A stretch of DNA of 38,118 bases. It comes from Anaerolineae bacterium (lineage in GTDB: Bacteria > Chloroflexota > Anaerolineae > Promineifilales > Promineifilaceae). Below the pieces are notes generated by a model. That model was not told where the DNA came from, ran no database searches, and worked only from the letters and a program-made list of their open reading frames with translations. The DNA is taken from NCBI GenBank assembly GCA_023382655.1, contig JAHDWK010000045.1, forward strand, positions 1-38,118, read 5' to 3'. Shown here in pieces: positions 1 to 7,699 of this stretch. Position numbers and translations under genes: made by a program. How positions within the stretch are numbered: position 1 is the stretch's first letter; every line of letters starts with the position of its first letter.

Positions 1-55
1 TCGTGAGGGTGGCCTGACGGTCGGTGCTGGCGTCATTACTAAGATTCTGGATTAA
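1..55 (+). CDS. tuf: Elongation factor Tu, C-terminal end (partial)
   Basis: The window opens inside this gene. From base 2 the frame reads REGGLTVGAGVITKILD and then TAA at 53-55. That is the conserved last strand of EF-Tu domain 3 (E. coli ends REGGRTVGAGVVAKVLG). EF-Tu carries aminoacyl-tRNA to the ribosome as a GTP complex. Only 17 residues are present, so the GTPase domain cannot be checked. It lies directly upstream of the S10 operon, as in many bacteria, and is separated from rpsJ by a hairpin that looks like its own terminator. Confidence 0.93.
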   Translation, partial: REGGLTVGAGVITKILD

Positions 56-63
56 CACATGTG

Positions 64-96
64 GGGGCGCTGGGAGAAACCAGCGCCCCTCATTTT
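64..96 (+). terminator. Intrinsic terminator or attenuator between tuf and rpsJ
   Basis: A perfect 10-bp GC-rich stem (64-73 pairing with 80-89) closes a 6-base loop and is followed by TCATTTT. It begins 8 bases after the tuf stop codon and ends 10 bases before the rpsJ start. The short, imperfect U-tract suggests partial termination, which would lower S10-operon transcription relative to tuf. Alternatively it is an attenuator for the S10 operon. Confidence 0.75.
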
Positions 97-106
97 GAGG
101 CAGCGT

Positions 107-415
107 ATGTCAAAACAAAGAATTCGTATTCGATTGAAGGCTTACGATCATCGTGTTCTGGATCAATCGGCCAAGCGTATTGTGGGCACGGCCGAACGTA
201 CTGGCGCTCGCGTGGTAGGCCCCGTGCCTTTACCAACAAAGATTGAGCGGTTTACGGTGCGGCGCAGCACGTTTATTGATAAAGATTCTCATGAGCATTT
301 TGAGATTCGCACCCACAAGCGGTTGATTGATGTTATCAATCCTGATTCGAAGACGATTGATACACTGATGCGACTGAATTTACCGGCGGGTGTGGATATT
401 GAGATTTCTATTTGA
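107..415 (+). CDS. rpsJ: 30S ribosomal protein S10
   Basis: 102 residues, the normal S10 length, beginning MSKQRIRIRLKAYDHRVLD. S10 sits in the head of the small subunit and is also NusE in transcription antitermination. I chose ATG at 107 because GAGG lies at 97-100. The in-frame ATG at 59 would put the terminator hairpin inside the coding region and add 16 residues absent from the family. It is the first gene of the S10 operon. Confidence 0.96.
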   Translation: MSKQRIRIRLKAYDHRVLDQSAKRIVGTAERTGARVVGPVPLPTKIERFTVRRSTFIDKDSHEHFEIRTHKRLIDVINPDSKTIDTLMRLNLPAGVDIEISI

Positions 416-424
416 TGTCTGAGT

Positions 425-486
425 AATTCACTTTATTGAATGGAGTGAATTGTCAGGATGATGCAGCGAAAACCCGGTGGCTGACA
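425..486 (+). other. Two inverted repeats between rpsJ and rplC
   Basis: The 86-base gap holds an 8-bp inverted repeat (425-432 with 444-451) followed directly by a 6-bp one (451-456 with 481-486). The rplC Shine-Dalgarno (GGAGG) comes just after. Regulatory leader structures are known in ribosomal operons, often binding L4, but I see no recognisable binding-site consensus. It may be simple mRNA folding. Confidence 0.3.
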
Positions 487-501
487 GTCCTGGAGGTATA
501 A

Positions 502-1170
502 ATGAAAGGTTTACTGGGAATTAAAATTGGCATGTCTCAGGTGTTTGATGAAAGTGGTCTGGTGACGCCGGTTACTATCATTCAAGCGGGGCCGTGCTAT
601 GTGACACAAGTTAAGACGGGAGAGACGGACGGGTATACGGCCGTACAAATTGGATTCGGCGACACCAAAGAAAAACGTCTGTCTCAAGGTGAGCGGGGCC
701 ATCTAGGTCTGCTGAAAACGGACAAAACGCATCCTCGTCGCAAACGAAGCAGTGACATTCCGGCGCTTAAACATTTAAAAGAATTTCGTACCAAAGAAGC
801 CGAAGGGTATGAAGTGGGGCAGCAGCTAACCGTTGAGCAGTTTACGGTTGGTGAGCATGTGGACGTAACCGGCAAAACCAAAGGACGTGGGTATACCGGT
901 GTGGTGAAGCGCTGGAATTTTGGCGGCGGTTCTACCACGCATGGTCAATCTGACCGTTGGCGCGCGCCTGGTTCCATTGGCGGAACTTCGGGCACCGGGC
1001 ATGTTTTTAAGGGTAAAAAGATGGCCGGCCGCAGTGGCAATGAACGGTTTACCGCGCAAAACCTGGAAGTGATGCGGGTAGATCCTGAGAGAAATTTGAT
1101 TGCTGTCAAAGGCGCCATCCCCGGTGTAAAGGGTGGCCTGGTTATTATTCGCCAGGCGGCGAAGGGTTAG
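502..1170 (+). CDS. rplC: 50S ribosomal protein L3
   Basis: 222 residues, slightly longer than E. coli L3 (209). It starts MKGLLGIKIGMSQVF, the family signature, and holds the conserved central loop around residues 150-185 with HGQSDRWRAPGSIGG and VFKGKKMAGRSGNERFT. L3 is an early assembly protein whose loop reaches the peptidyl-transferase centre. GGAGG lies 8 bases before the ATG. It is followed after 13 bases by rplD in the standard S10-operon order. One ACGGCCGT motif lies at 637. Confidence 0.97.
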   Translation: MKGLLGIKIGMSQVFDESGLVTPVTIIQAGPCYVTQVKTGETDGYTAVQIGFGDTKEKRLSQGERGHLGLLKTDKTHPRRKRSSDIPALKHLKEFRTKEAEGYEVGQQLTVEQFTVGEHVDVTGKTKGRGYTGVVKRWNFGGGSTTHGQSDRWRAPGSIGGTSGTGHVFKGKKMAGRSGNERFTAQNLEVMRVDPERNLIAVKGAIPGVKGGLVIIRQAAKG

Positions 1171-1183
1171 CGGAGGCGTTGTG

Positions 1184-1870
1184 ATGAAAGTTCCCGTGTA
1201 TAACATGGCTGGCGAGGAAGTGAGCAGTGTGGAACTGCCGGCCAGCATTTTTGAAGCAGAGATCAATCGTGGTTTGATGCACCAGGCATTGGTGCGCCAA
1301 CTGGCGAATGCTCGTTTAGGTACGCATAAGGTCAAAGGGCGTTCTGAAGTCAACCGCTCCACTGCCAAAATTTACCGGCAAAAGGGCACAGGTAATGCCC
1401 GCCATGGCAGCCGCCGCGCACCTATTTTTGTGGGCGGTGGGGTGGCACATGGGCCGCAGCCGCGTAAATATGTAAAAAATATGCCACGCAAGATGCGCCG
1501 GGCAGCTCTGCGGTCGGCGCTTAGCGCCAAAGCCAGCAACGGCGAAATTGTTGTCGTCAACGAAGTTAGTATGGAAGGGCCGAAGACCAAAGAAATGGTG
1601 GCTTTGATGCGGCGACTGGCGGCTGAGAACAGCGCCTTACTGCTATTAGCAGGCAAGGATGAAAATGTGGAAAAATCGGCACGTAATTTGCCAGATGTAA
1701 AAGCATTACCGGCCAGCTACCTGAATATTCGGGATTTGCTGGGTTACAACAAAATTGTAATGCCTCTGGCGGCGTTGGATGTTGTTACCAGCTTTCTGAG
1801 CCTGGATGATGATCTGGATTTTGAAGATGAAGATGTCCTGGATCAAGAAACAACAGGTGAGGAGGAATAA
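1184..1870 (+). CDS. rplD: 50S ribosomal protein L4 with acidic C-terminal tail
   Basis: 228 residues. The core has the L4 signature YRQKGTGNARHGSRRAPIFV and GGGVAHGPQPRKY. Family members usually end near residue 205-210. Here about 25 more residues follow, mostly Asp and Glu (LSLDDDLDFEDEDVLDQE and on to GEEE). L4 lines the exit tunnel and in some bacteria represses its own operon. ATG 1184 is preferred over upstream starts because CGGAGG lies at 1171-1176. An acidic tail on a basic rRNA-binding protein is unusual but not unique. Confidence 0.96.
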   Translation: MKVPVYNMAGEEVSSVELPASIFEAEINRGLMHQALVRQLANARLGTHKVKGRSEVNRSTAKIYRQKGTGNARHGSRRAPIFVGGGVAHGPQPRKYVKNMPRKMRRAALRSALSAKASNGEIVVVNEVSMEGPKTKEMVALMRRLAAENSALLLLAGKDENVEKSARNLPDVKALPASYLNIRDLLGYNKIVMPLAALDVVTSFLSLDDDLDFEDEDVLDQETTGEEE

Positions 1871-1873
1871 ATC

Positions 1874-2173
1874 ATGCAATTACATTGGCGTGAAATTATT
1901 CGCCGGCCGGTGGTGACGGAAAAGAGCAACCGCCGCGCCGATTTTTATAATCAATATACCTTTGTGGTAGATTCGCGCGCTAACAAGCACATGATCAAGC
2001 AGGCGATAGAGTTGGCCTGGCCGAAGGTGACGGTGGACAAGGTGCGGGTGATGAATATGCCGGCCAAACGTTCGCGCCGTTTGCGACGGGTGGCTGTGCG
2101 CAAACCAGGTTGGAAGAAAGCGATTGTGACGCTTATTCCCGGCGACTCGATTGACCTGTTTGAAGGTGTATAA
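1874..2173 (+). CDS. rplW: 50S ribosomal protein L23
   Basis: 99 residues, typical for L23. The N-terminus WREIIRRPVVTEKSNR carries the family's RPVVTEKS motif. L23 sits at the tunnel exit and docks trigger factor and SRP. It starts 3 bases after the rplD stop codon, with the ribosome-binding site (GGAGG) inside the end of rplD, so the two are probably translationally coupled. Confidence 0.96.
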   Translation: MQLHWREIIRRPVVTEKSNRRADFYNQYTFVVDSRANKHMIKQAIELAWPKVTVDKVRVMNMPAKRSRRLRRVAVRKPGWKKAIVTLIPGDSIDLFEGV

Positions 2174-2258
2174 ATTGAGCAGGGATGAGGACTGGGGCGA
2201 ATGGGGTGATGTTCCCATGATGACCACAACAGTCTAGCGTCCATCCTTGGAGGAAAGT

Positions 2259-3101
2259 ATGCCAATTAAACTGTTTAAACCAACTTCTCCTGGCCGCCGT
2301 GACATGAGCGGCCAGACTTTTGAGGAGATTACGCGCACAGTGCCGGAGGCTTCGTTGACGCGAGGTCTGCGCAAGCGGGGTGGTCGTAATTTCCGCGGGA
2401 AAATAACCATTCGTCATCGTGGCGGCGGTCATAAGCGTCGTTTCCGCGACATTGATTTTAAGCGGCGCGATAAGTTTGGCGTTCCCGCTCAGGTGGCGAC
2501 GATTGAATATGATCCCAATCGTTCTGCTCGCATTGCTTTGTTGGTGTATGCCGATGGTGAAAAGCGGTATATGCTGGCGCCGTTAGGGGTGCGGGTGGGC
2601 GACAAAGTAATGAGTGGCCCGACGGCCGAAATTCGACCGGGGAATGCGTTGCCTTTGCGTGATATTCCTTTGGGCACGATGGTTCATAATATTGAACTGC
2701 AAGTAGGCCGGGGGGCGCAGTTGGTGCGTTCGGCGGGTACGTCGGCGCAGTTGCTTTCCAAAGATCATCCCCAATATGCGTTGGTACGCTTACCTTCGGG
2801 TGAAGAGCGGTATGTGCCGAAGGATTGCCTGGCGACGATTGGGCAGGTGGGGAATGTGGAACATGGTAATGTGAAATTAGGTAAGGCGGGCCGCAACCGC
2901 CATCGGGGTATTCGGCCCACGGTGCGCGGTTCGGCGATGTCGCCGCGGGATCATCCACATGGTGGTGGTGAAGGTCGTTCGCCCATTGGCATGGCCGGCC
3001 CCAAGACGCCATGGGGTCAACCAGCTCAGGGGCGGCGCACACGCCATAACAAGGCGACGGATAAGTATATTTTCCGCCGTCGCTCAAAGAAGCGTCGGTA
3101 G
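2259..3101 (+). CDS. rplB: 50S ribosomal protein L2
   Basis: 280 residues, matching the L2 length. It begins MPIKLFKPTSPGRRDMSG. Near residue 230 it has the signature GSAMSPRDHPHGGGEGRSP, including the histidine pair needed for peptidyl transfer. ATG 2259 follows GGAGG at 2250-2254; an in-frame ATG four codons earlier lacks a site. The usual RGTAMNPVDHP reads RGSAMSPRDHP here, a mild variant. rpsS follows after 13 bases. Confidence 0.97.
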   Translation: MPIKLFKPTSPGRRDMSGQTFEEITRTVPEASLTRGLRKRGGRNFRGKITIRHRGGGHKRRFRDIDFKRRDKFGVPAQVATIEYDPNRSARIALLVYADGEKRYMLAPLGVRVGDKVMSGPTAEIRPGNALPLRDIPLGTMVHNIELQVGRGAQLVRSAGTSAQLLSKDHPQYALVRLPSGEERYVPKDCLATIGQVGNVEHGNVKLGKAGRNRHRGIRPTVRGSAMSPRDHPHGGGEGRSPIGMAGPKTPWGQPAQGRRTRHNKATDKYIFRRRSKKRR

Positions 3102-3114
3102 GAGGTGAACTAAT

Positions 3115-3396
3115 ATGGGACGTTCATTAAAGAAAGGGCCTTTTATTAGCCCAAAGTTGCTGCGTAAAGTGGAAAAGTTGAATGATACGAAGCAGCGGCA
3201 GGTGATTCGGACATGGTCACGGGCCAGCACGATTTTTCCGCAGATGGTAGGGCATACGATTGCTGTGTATGACGGCCGTCGCCATATCCCCATCTATGTG
3301 ACGGAAAACATGGTTGGTCACAAGTTGGGCGAGTTCGCCCCTACACGGACGTATCGTGGGCATGTGAGCAAAGCTGAGAAGAAGGGGCGGCGGTAA
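3115..3396 (+). CDS. rpsS: 30S ribosomal protein S19
   Basis: 93 residues, normal S19 length, beginning MGRSLKKGPFISPKLLRKV with the conserved RSLKKGPF. The C-terminal part has HIPIYVTENMVGHKLGEFAPTR, the family pattern. S19 forms a head-domain pair with S13. A strong AGGAGGTG ribosome-binding site precedes the ATG. Confidence 0.97.
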   Translation: MGRSLKKGPFISPKLLRKVEKLNDTKQRQVIRTWSRASTIFPQMVGHTIAVYDGRRHIPIYVTENMVGHKLGEFAPTRTYRGHVSKAEKKGRR

Positions 3397-3398
3397 TC

Positions 3399-3776
3399 AT
3401 GGCAGAAGCATTTGAAATTACGGCAAAGTTGAGCTATTTACAAATCTCGCCGCGCAAAGTACGCCTGGTGGTTGATGCTGTACGGGGCAAAGATGCTCAG
3501 GAAGCATTGAGCATGTTACAGTTTATGCCCCAACGCGCCGCCAAGCCTGTGTATCAATTGATCCAATCGGCAGTAGCGAATGCAGAGCAGAATTACGGCC
3601 TGGATGCAGATGAGTTGATCGTCAGCCGTATTTTTGCCGACGAAGGGCCGCGCCGTCGTAAGGGACGTTATGGTGGTCGTTTTGCCGGGCGTGGTCGTTT
3701 TCGGCCACAGGTGCATCGTTCCTCTCATGTAACGGTTATTTTGGCCGAACGTGAGGTGGTTGATTACGGGGCATAA
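3399..3776 (+). CDS. rplV: 50S ribosomal protein L22
   Basis: 125 residues. It begins with a short extension and then ISPRKVRLVVDAVRGKDAQEAL, the classic L22 start. The tunnel-lining beta-hairpin follows near residues 82-105, with GPRRRKGRYGGRFAGRGRFRP. Two bases separate it from rpsS. L22 residues in this loop are known sites of macrolide resistance; nothing here looks altered by eye. Confidence 0.96.
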   Translation: MAEAFEITAKLSYLQISPRKVRLVVDAVRGKDAQEALSMLQFMPQRAAKPVYQLIQSAVANAEQNYGLDADELIVSRIFADEGPRRRKGRYGGRFAGRGRFRPQVHRSSHVTVILAEREVVDYGA

Positions 3777-3842
3777 ATGAAAGGCTAAAGTAACCTGGTT
3801 GGCGCCGTGGGCGGCGCTTTCGGGTTTAGATGGAGGCATAAA

Positions 3843-4517
3843 TTGGGACGCAAAGTACATCCAATTGGGTTTAGATTAGGGACAATTCGTGATTGGAATA
3901 CACGCTGGTTTGCCGAAGGGAAACAGTATTCGAATCGGCTGCATGAGGATTTCAAAATTCGGGAATTCATTAAGAAGGAAATGCCGAAGGCAGGAATCTC
4001 GTTAATTGAGATTGAACGGGCGCCGAAGCAGGTGCAGGTGACGATTCATACGGCCCGGCCTGGTATTGTGATTGGTCGCAAGGGTACGGCCGTCAAAGAT
4101 TTACGGGGCGCGCTGAAGGACTTAACCGGCAAAACGGTGCGTGTCGAAGTGGAAGAGATTACCCAACCGGACACAAACGCCCAGCTTATTGCCGAAAATA
4201 TCGCCGGGCAGTTGGAACGACGTATTGCCCACAGCCGGGCGATGAAAAAAGCAGCCCAACAAGCCATGCGGCAAGGGGCTGAAGGTGTGCGCATTGAAGT
4301 GAGCGGCCGTTTGGGTGGTTCGGAAATGGCGCGTAAAGAGAAGTTGTGGGACGGCCGTGTCCCGCGAAATACCCTGCGTGCCGATTTGGACTATGGCTTC
4401 ACCGAAGCCCTCACCACCTATGGCATGATCGGCGTCAAGGTCTGGGTATATAAGGGCGAAATTTTGCCCCGTAAAACTCAGATCGCCGAATCAATGGATG
4501 TATACATCTCCGAATAA
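3843..4517 (+). CDS. rpsC: 30S ribosomal protein S3
   Basis: 224 residues. A TTG start at 3843 gives the expected N-terminus MGRKVHPIGFRLG, with GGAGG at 3832-3836 six bases upstream. The GTG at 3807 would add 12 unrelated residues. The KH domain has IVIGRKGTAVKDLRG, with the GxxG loop near residues 78-81. S3 forms part of the mRNA entry tunnel and helicase. A small GC hairpin (about 3800-3818) lies in the gap after rplV. Confidence 0.96.
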   Translation: MGRKVHPIGFRLGTIRDWNTRWFAEGKQYSNRLHEDFKIREFIKKEMPKAGISLIEIERAPKQVQVTIHTARPGIVIGRKGTAVKDLRGALKDLTGKTVRVEVEEITQPDTNAQLIAENIAGQLERRIAHSRAMKKAAQQAMRQGAEGVRIEVSGRLGGSEMARKEKLWDGRVPRNTLRADLDYGFTEALTTYGMIGVKVWVYKGEILPRKTQIAESMDVYISE

Positions 4518-4570
4518 AGAGCAAACTGGTGTGTAGCTGCTGAGCGGCTACGCGCCATGGAGAAGAAGCT

Positions 4571-4987
4571 ATGTTAATGCCAAAACGTACCAAGTATCGC
4601 AAGCAATTTCGCGGTCGAACCACAGGTATGGCAAAAGGCGGCACGGAATTGCAAAACGGCGAGCTTGGCCTACAGGCGCTGGAACCAGGCTGGATTACCA
4701 GCCGCCAGATTGAAGCCATTCGCCGTGTGGTCGTGCGCCACAATCGTCGGCGCGGTAAATACTGGATTCGTATCTTCCCGGACAAACCCGTCACTGCCAA
4801 GCCGGCCGAAACACGCATGGGTAAAGGTAAAGGTTCGGTAGACCACTATGTGGCGGTTGTCAAACCAGGCCGTATCCTGTTTGAAATTGCCGGCGTACCA
4901 GAGGCACAAGCCCGCGAAGCTCTATTGCTTGCCAGTTACAAACTACCTATTAAGACCCAAATCGTATCACGGGAGGATCGGTTGTAA
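4571..4987 (+). CDS. rplP: 50S ribosomal protein L16
   Basis: 138 residues, normal for L16, starting MLMPKRTKYRKQFRG with the conserved core GELGLQALEPGWITSRQIEAIRR. L16 contacts the A-site tRNA in the large subunit. GGAG lies at 4559-4562, eight bases before the first ATG. The stop overlaps the next gene's start by one base (TAATG), which implies coupled translation of L16 and L29. Confidence 0.97.
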   Translation: MLMPKRTKYRKQFRGRTTGMAKGGTELQNGELGLQALEPGWITSRQIEAIRRVVVRHNRRRGKYWIRIFPDKPVTAKPAETRMGKGKGSVDHYVAVVKPGRILFEIAGVPEAQAREALLLASYKLPIKTQIVSREDRL

Positions 4988-5412
4988 TGGCAAATATCGT
5001 TGAACTTCGCAGCATGAGCGAAGAAAAATTAGAGAAAATGTTGGAAGATACCCGCGAAGAGGTGTTTAACCTGCGCTTTCGTCGTGCTTCGGGGCAACTT
5101 GAAGATTACTCCCGCTTGAAAGTGGCGCGTCGGGAAATAGCCCAACTGGAAACTGTGCTGCATATGCGTAGCCTGGCAGTACAGGCCGCGGCAGCCGAAC
5201 CAGAGATTGCAAACCGTCTGAGTGGACAGGAGTGGCAGGCCGCGGCCCATTTTGATTATGAGACCAGCGCATGGCAGGTAGAATTTACCGCTGCCAACAA
5301 AAATGTGGCCTCTGCTGTGGTAGACCTGAACAAAAAACGGCCGCGTAACAAGAAAGAAGCTGAGGCCAAAGGCCAGCCCCGGCTTGTTACCAGCTACAAA
5401 GTAGCGGGGTAG
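4987..5412 (+). CDS. rpmC: 50S ribosomal protein L29 with a C-terminal extension of about 75 residues
   Basis: 141 residues, about twice the usual 60-70. Residues 1-66 are a good L29 core: LRSMSEEKLEKMLEDTREEV, FNLRFRRASGQLEDYSRLK, then VARREIAQLETVL, forming the two-helix hairpin. From about residue 68 an unrecognised segment follows. It is Ala-rich, then has a Trp/aromatic stretch (EWQAAAHFDYETSAWQVEF), then a Lys/Arg-rich tail with NKKRPRNKKEAEAKG. The reading frame is intact and ends 7 bases before rpsQ, so this is not a missed separate gene. L29 lies at the tunnel exit near L23, so the extension could reach nascent chains or targeting factors; that is inference. Confidence 0.93.
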   Translation: MANIVELRSMSEEKLEKMLEDTREEVFNLRFRRASGQLEDYSRLKVARREIAQLETVLHMRSLAVQAAAAEPEIANRLSGQEWQAAAHFDYETSAWQVEFTAANKNVASAVVDLNKKRPRNKKEAEAKGQPRLVTSYKVAG

Positions 5413-5419
5413 GTGAAAG

Positions 5420-5671
5420 ATGAGAGAACAACGCAAACGTCTACAGGGTGTCGTGACCAGCGACAAAATGGATAAAACCGTCATCGTCAAAGTGACAACC
5501 GTCAAACGGCACCCGATGTATGGAAAGGTGCTGCGTCTGGACAAAAAATTCAAGGCGCATGATGAAAAGAACGAATGCCGTATTGGTGATCGTGTGGAAA
5601 TTATTGAATCCCAGCCGATCAGCCGCGAAAAGCGGTGGGCTGTGGTCTCCATTTTGGAACGCGCAGAATAA
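5420..5671 (+). CDS. rpsQ: 30S ribosomal protein S17
   Basis: 83 residues, normal length. The conserved pattern is RKRLQGVVTSDKMDKTVIVKV, then HPMYGKVL, then HDEKNECRIGDRVEI and RPISREKRW-like SQPISREKRW. S17 is a primary 16S rRNA-binding protein with an OB fold. It follows rpmC closely with a weak AGGTGA site. Confidence 0.97.
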   Translation: MREQRKRLQGVVTSDKMDKTVIVKVTTVKRHPMYGKVLRLDKKFKAHDEKNECRIGDRVEIIESQPISREKRWAVVSILERAE

Positions 5672-5683
5672 GGCAGGTGGATC

Positions 5684-6055
5684 ATGATTCAAAAAGAAAG
5701 CCGACTCAAAGTGGCCGATAATTCTGGCGCCCGCGAGCTGCTGGTGATTCAGGTGATGGGTGGTTCCATACGCCGCTATGGTAGTGTGGGTGATATTGTC
5801 ACTGCCACCGTGAAAAAAGCGACGCCAAATTCAAATGTGAAAAAAGGGACGGTTGTCAAAGCTGTCATTGTGCGTACCGCAAAAGAGTATAAGCGGGATG
5901 ATGGCACCTATATTCGCTTTGATGACAATGCGGCCGTGATTATTGATCCCACCAGTAAAAACCCGGTGGGAACCCGTATCTTCGGCCCTGTGGCCCGTGA
6001 ATTACGGCAGGCCGGGTTTAGCCGTATCCTGTCGCTAGCGCCGGAGGTGCTTTAG
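5684..6055 (+). CDS. rplN: 50S ribosomal protein L14
   Basis: 123 residues, the exact usual length. It begins MIQKESRLKVADNSGARELL, the L14 signature, and ends RELRQAGFSRILSLAPEVL. L14 is part of the intersubunit bridge and the docking site of RsfS. The ATG has GGCAGGTGG upstream. Confidence 0.97.
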   Translation: MIQKESRLKVADNSGARELLVIQVMGGSIRRYGSVGDIVTATVKKATPNSNVKKGTVVKAVIVRTAKEYKRDDGTYIRFDDNAAVIIDPTSKNPVGTRIFGPVARELRQAGFSRILSLAPEVL

Positions 6056-6057
6056 CC

Positions 6058-6381
6058 ATGCGTATTAAAGTTGGTGATGAAGTAGAAGTCATTGCGGGCA
6101 ATGATAAAGGTGTCCGTGGCGCGGTGCAGCGCGTGATTCCGGGCAAAAACCGGGTGGTTGTGGCGGGCGTCAATCTGGTGAAGAAACACCAGAAACCCCG
6201 GCCAACCGGTGGTCGCACGCAAGCGCAAGGCGGCATTATTGAATTTGAGGCTCCTGTGGATGCTTCAAATGTGATGCTCGTTTGCCCGCATACGGGTGAG
6301 CCGACTCGCGTGGAAATTCGGCGAGACGAAGAAGGTCGCCGTATCCGCGTTTCTAAGAAAAGCGGCAAAGATATTGACTAA
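6058..6381 (+). CDS. rplX: 50S ribosomal protein L24
   Basis: 107 residues. The N-terminal KOW motif reads VGDEVEVIAGNDKGVRGAVQRV. It is followed by GVNLVKKHQKPRPTGG and PVDASNVMLVCPHTGEPTRV, both typical of L24. L24 starts large-subunit assembly. It begins 2 bases after rplN. The 93 bases after it, before rplE, hold no gene. Confidence 0.96.
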   Translation: MRIKVGDEVEVIAGNDKGVRGAVQRVIPGKNRVVVAGVNLVKKHQKPRPTGGRTQAQGGIIEFEAPVDASNVMLVCPHTGEPTRVEIRRDEEGRRIRVSKKSGKDID

Positions 6382-6474
6382 GCAGGTTTCAAGTAGAGGA
6401 GAGCCAGGAAGCCGGACTACAGCACGCGGTGAATGGGGCTGTATGCTGTCCTGCTACTCAACTCGGAGGTTCAA

Positions 6475-7023
6475 GTGTTAGCACCATTAAAAGAGCAGTA
6501 TCAGAATGATGTGGTACCGGCGCTGATGGATGAGTTTTCTTACAAGAGCGTGATGCAGGTACCGCGTATTAGCAAAGTGGTGGTGAATGTGGGTCTGGGC
6601 GAGGCATTGGATAATGCCAAAGCGATTGAATTTGCCACTAATGACATTACGCTTATTACCGGGCAGAAACCGGTGGTGACTAAAGCGAAGAATTCGATTG
6701 CCGGTTTTAAGCTGCGTGAGGGCCGCGCTATTGGCGTGAAGGTCACATTGCGTGGCGATCGGATGTGGATGTTTTTGACGCGGCTGATTCACCTGGCGCT
6801 GCCCCGTGTGCGTGATTTTCAGGGGGTGTCGCCGGATGCGTTTGACGGCCGTGGTAATTACACTCTGGGGTTACGCGAGCAGTTGATTTTCCCGGAAATC
6901 AACTACGACAAAATTGATAAACTGCGGGGTATGGAAATAAGTATTGTGACCACCGCTAAGACCGACGAAGAAGGTCGCCAATTATTAGCAGCATTGGGCA
7001 TGCCCTTCCAACGGGAAATGTAA
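6475..7023 (+). CDS. rplE: 50S ribosomal protein L5
   Basis: 182 residues from a GTG start at 6475, with CGGAGG at 6464-6469. This gives MLAPLKEQYQNDVVPALMDEF, the expected L5 N-terminus; the ATG at 6433 adds 14 non-family residues. Conserved parts are VPRISKVVVNVGLGEA, TGQKPVVTKAKNSIAGFKLREG and GRGNYTLGLREQLIFPEI. L5 binds 5S rRNA. Confidence 0.96.
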   Translation: MLAPLKEQYQNDVVPALMDEFSYKSVMQVPRISKVVVNVGLGEALDNAKAIEFATNDITLITGQKPVVTKAKNSIAGFKLREGRAIGVKVTLRGDRMWMFLTRLIHLALPRVRDFQGVSPDAFDGRGNYTLGLREQLIFPEINYDKIDKLRGMEISIVTTAKTDEEGRQLLAALGMPFQREM

Positions 7024-7085
7024 GGCAATTGTAGTGCCTGTAAGTAAGGGACGTATACACCTTATACTGCGGGCAGGAGTGAAAG

Positions 7086-7268
7086 ATGGCAAAGAAATCC
7101 ATTGTCGTGCGGGAAACACGGCGTAAATATCGGATACGGGTACGGAATCGTTGTTATTTGTGTGGCCGCCCACGGGGATATATTCGCCGATTTGGGTTGT
7201 GCCGTATTTGTTTCCGTGAACAGGCGCTGAAGGGGAATGTCCCAGGCGTGGTGAAATCAAGCTGGTAG
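7086..7268 (+). CDS. rpsN: 30S ribosomal protein S14, zinc-binding short type
   Basis: 60 residues, the short S14 type. It has four cysteines as CYLC and CRIC (CxxC-x12-CxxC), a zinc ribbon within RNRCYLCGRPRGYIRRFG and LCRICFREQALKGNVPGV. E. coli has the longer zinc-free form. It ends KSSW, as usual for the family. The ribosome-binding site is AGGAGTG just before the ATG. Confidence 0.97.
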   Translation: MAKKSIVVRETRRKYRIRVRNRCYLCGRPRGYIRRFGLCRICFREQALKGNVPGVVKSSW

Positions 7269-7278
7269 GAGGTGCATT

Positions 7279-7686
7279 ATGTCTATGAGTGATCCGATTG
7301 CGGATATGTTGACCCGGATGCGGAACGCAATGATGCGCCAACACCAGACGGTTTCGGTGCCGCATTCCAAAGTGAAAGAAGCGATGGCGCAGGTTTTGAA
7401 GGAAGAAGGTTATATTGAGGATTTTCAGGTATTACCGGAAAAACCGCAGGCCATTATTCTTGTTAAACTGAAGTATGTGGGTGGTCGGCGTGAACGGCGA
7501 CCAGTGATTACCGGTCTGGAACGAGTGAGCCGTCCTGGCCGGCGCCTTTATGTGGGCAAAAAGGAAATCCCTTGGGTATTGAGTGGGATGGGTATTGCCG
7601 TTATGACCACTTCGCAGGGCATTATGACCGGGCAAAAAGCGCGCCAACTGGGTTTAGGTGGCGAAGTTCTTTGCAAGGTTTGGTAA
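7279..7686 (+). CDS. rpsH: 30S ribosomal protein S8
   Basis: 135 residues. It begins MSMSDPIADMLTRMRNAMMRQH, the S8 signature, and ends with TTSQGIMTGQKARQLGLGGEVLCKVW, the conserved C-terminus. S8 is a primary binder of the 16S central domain. ATG 7279 is five bases after AGGAGGT (7267-7273); the ATG two codons on is possible but has longer spacing. Confidence 0.97.
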   Translation: MSMSDPIADMLTRMRNAMMRQHQTVSVPHSKVKEAMAQVLKEEGYIEDFQVLPEKPQAIILVKLKYVGGRRERRPVITGLERVSRPGRRLYVGKKEIPWVLSGMGIAVMTTSQGIMTGQKARQLGLGGEVLCKVW

Positions 7687-7699
7687 GGGGAGGTATGTG

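Noticed and set aside
59..106. Longer S10 starting at ATG 59
   Set aside because: It would translate through the tuf terminator hairpin, lacks a ribosome-binding site and adds residues not in the family.
826..1368. Long antisense frames in the ribosomal block
   Set aside because: They are shadows of highly conserved ribosomal genes and have no start signals or family resemblance.
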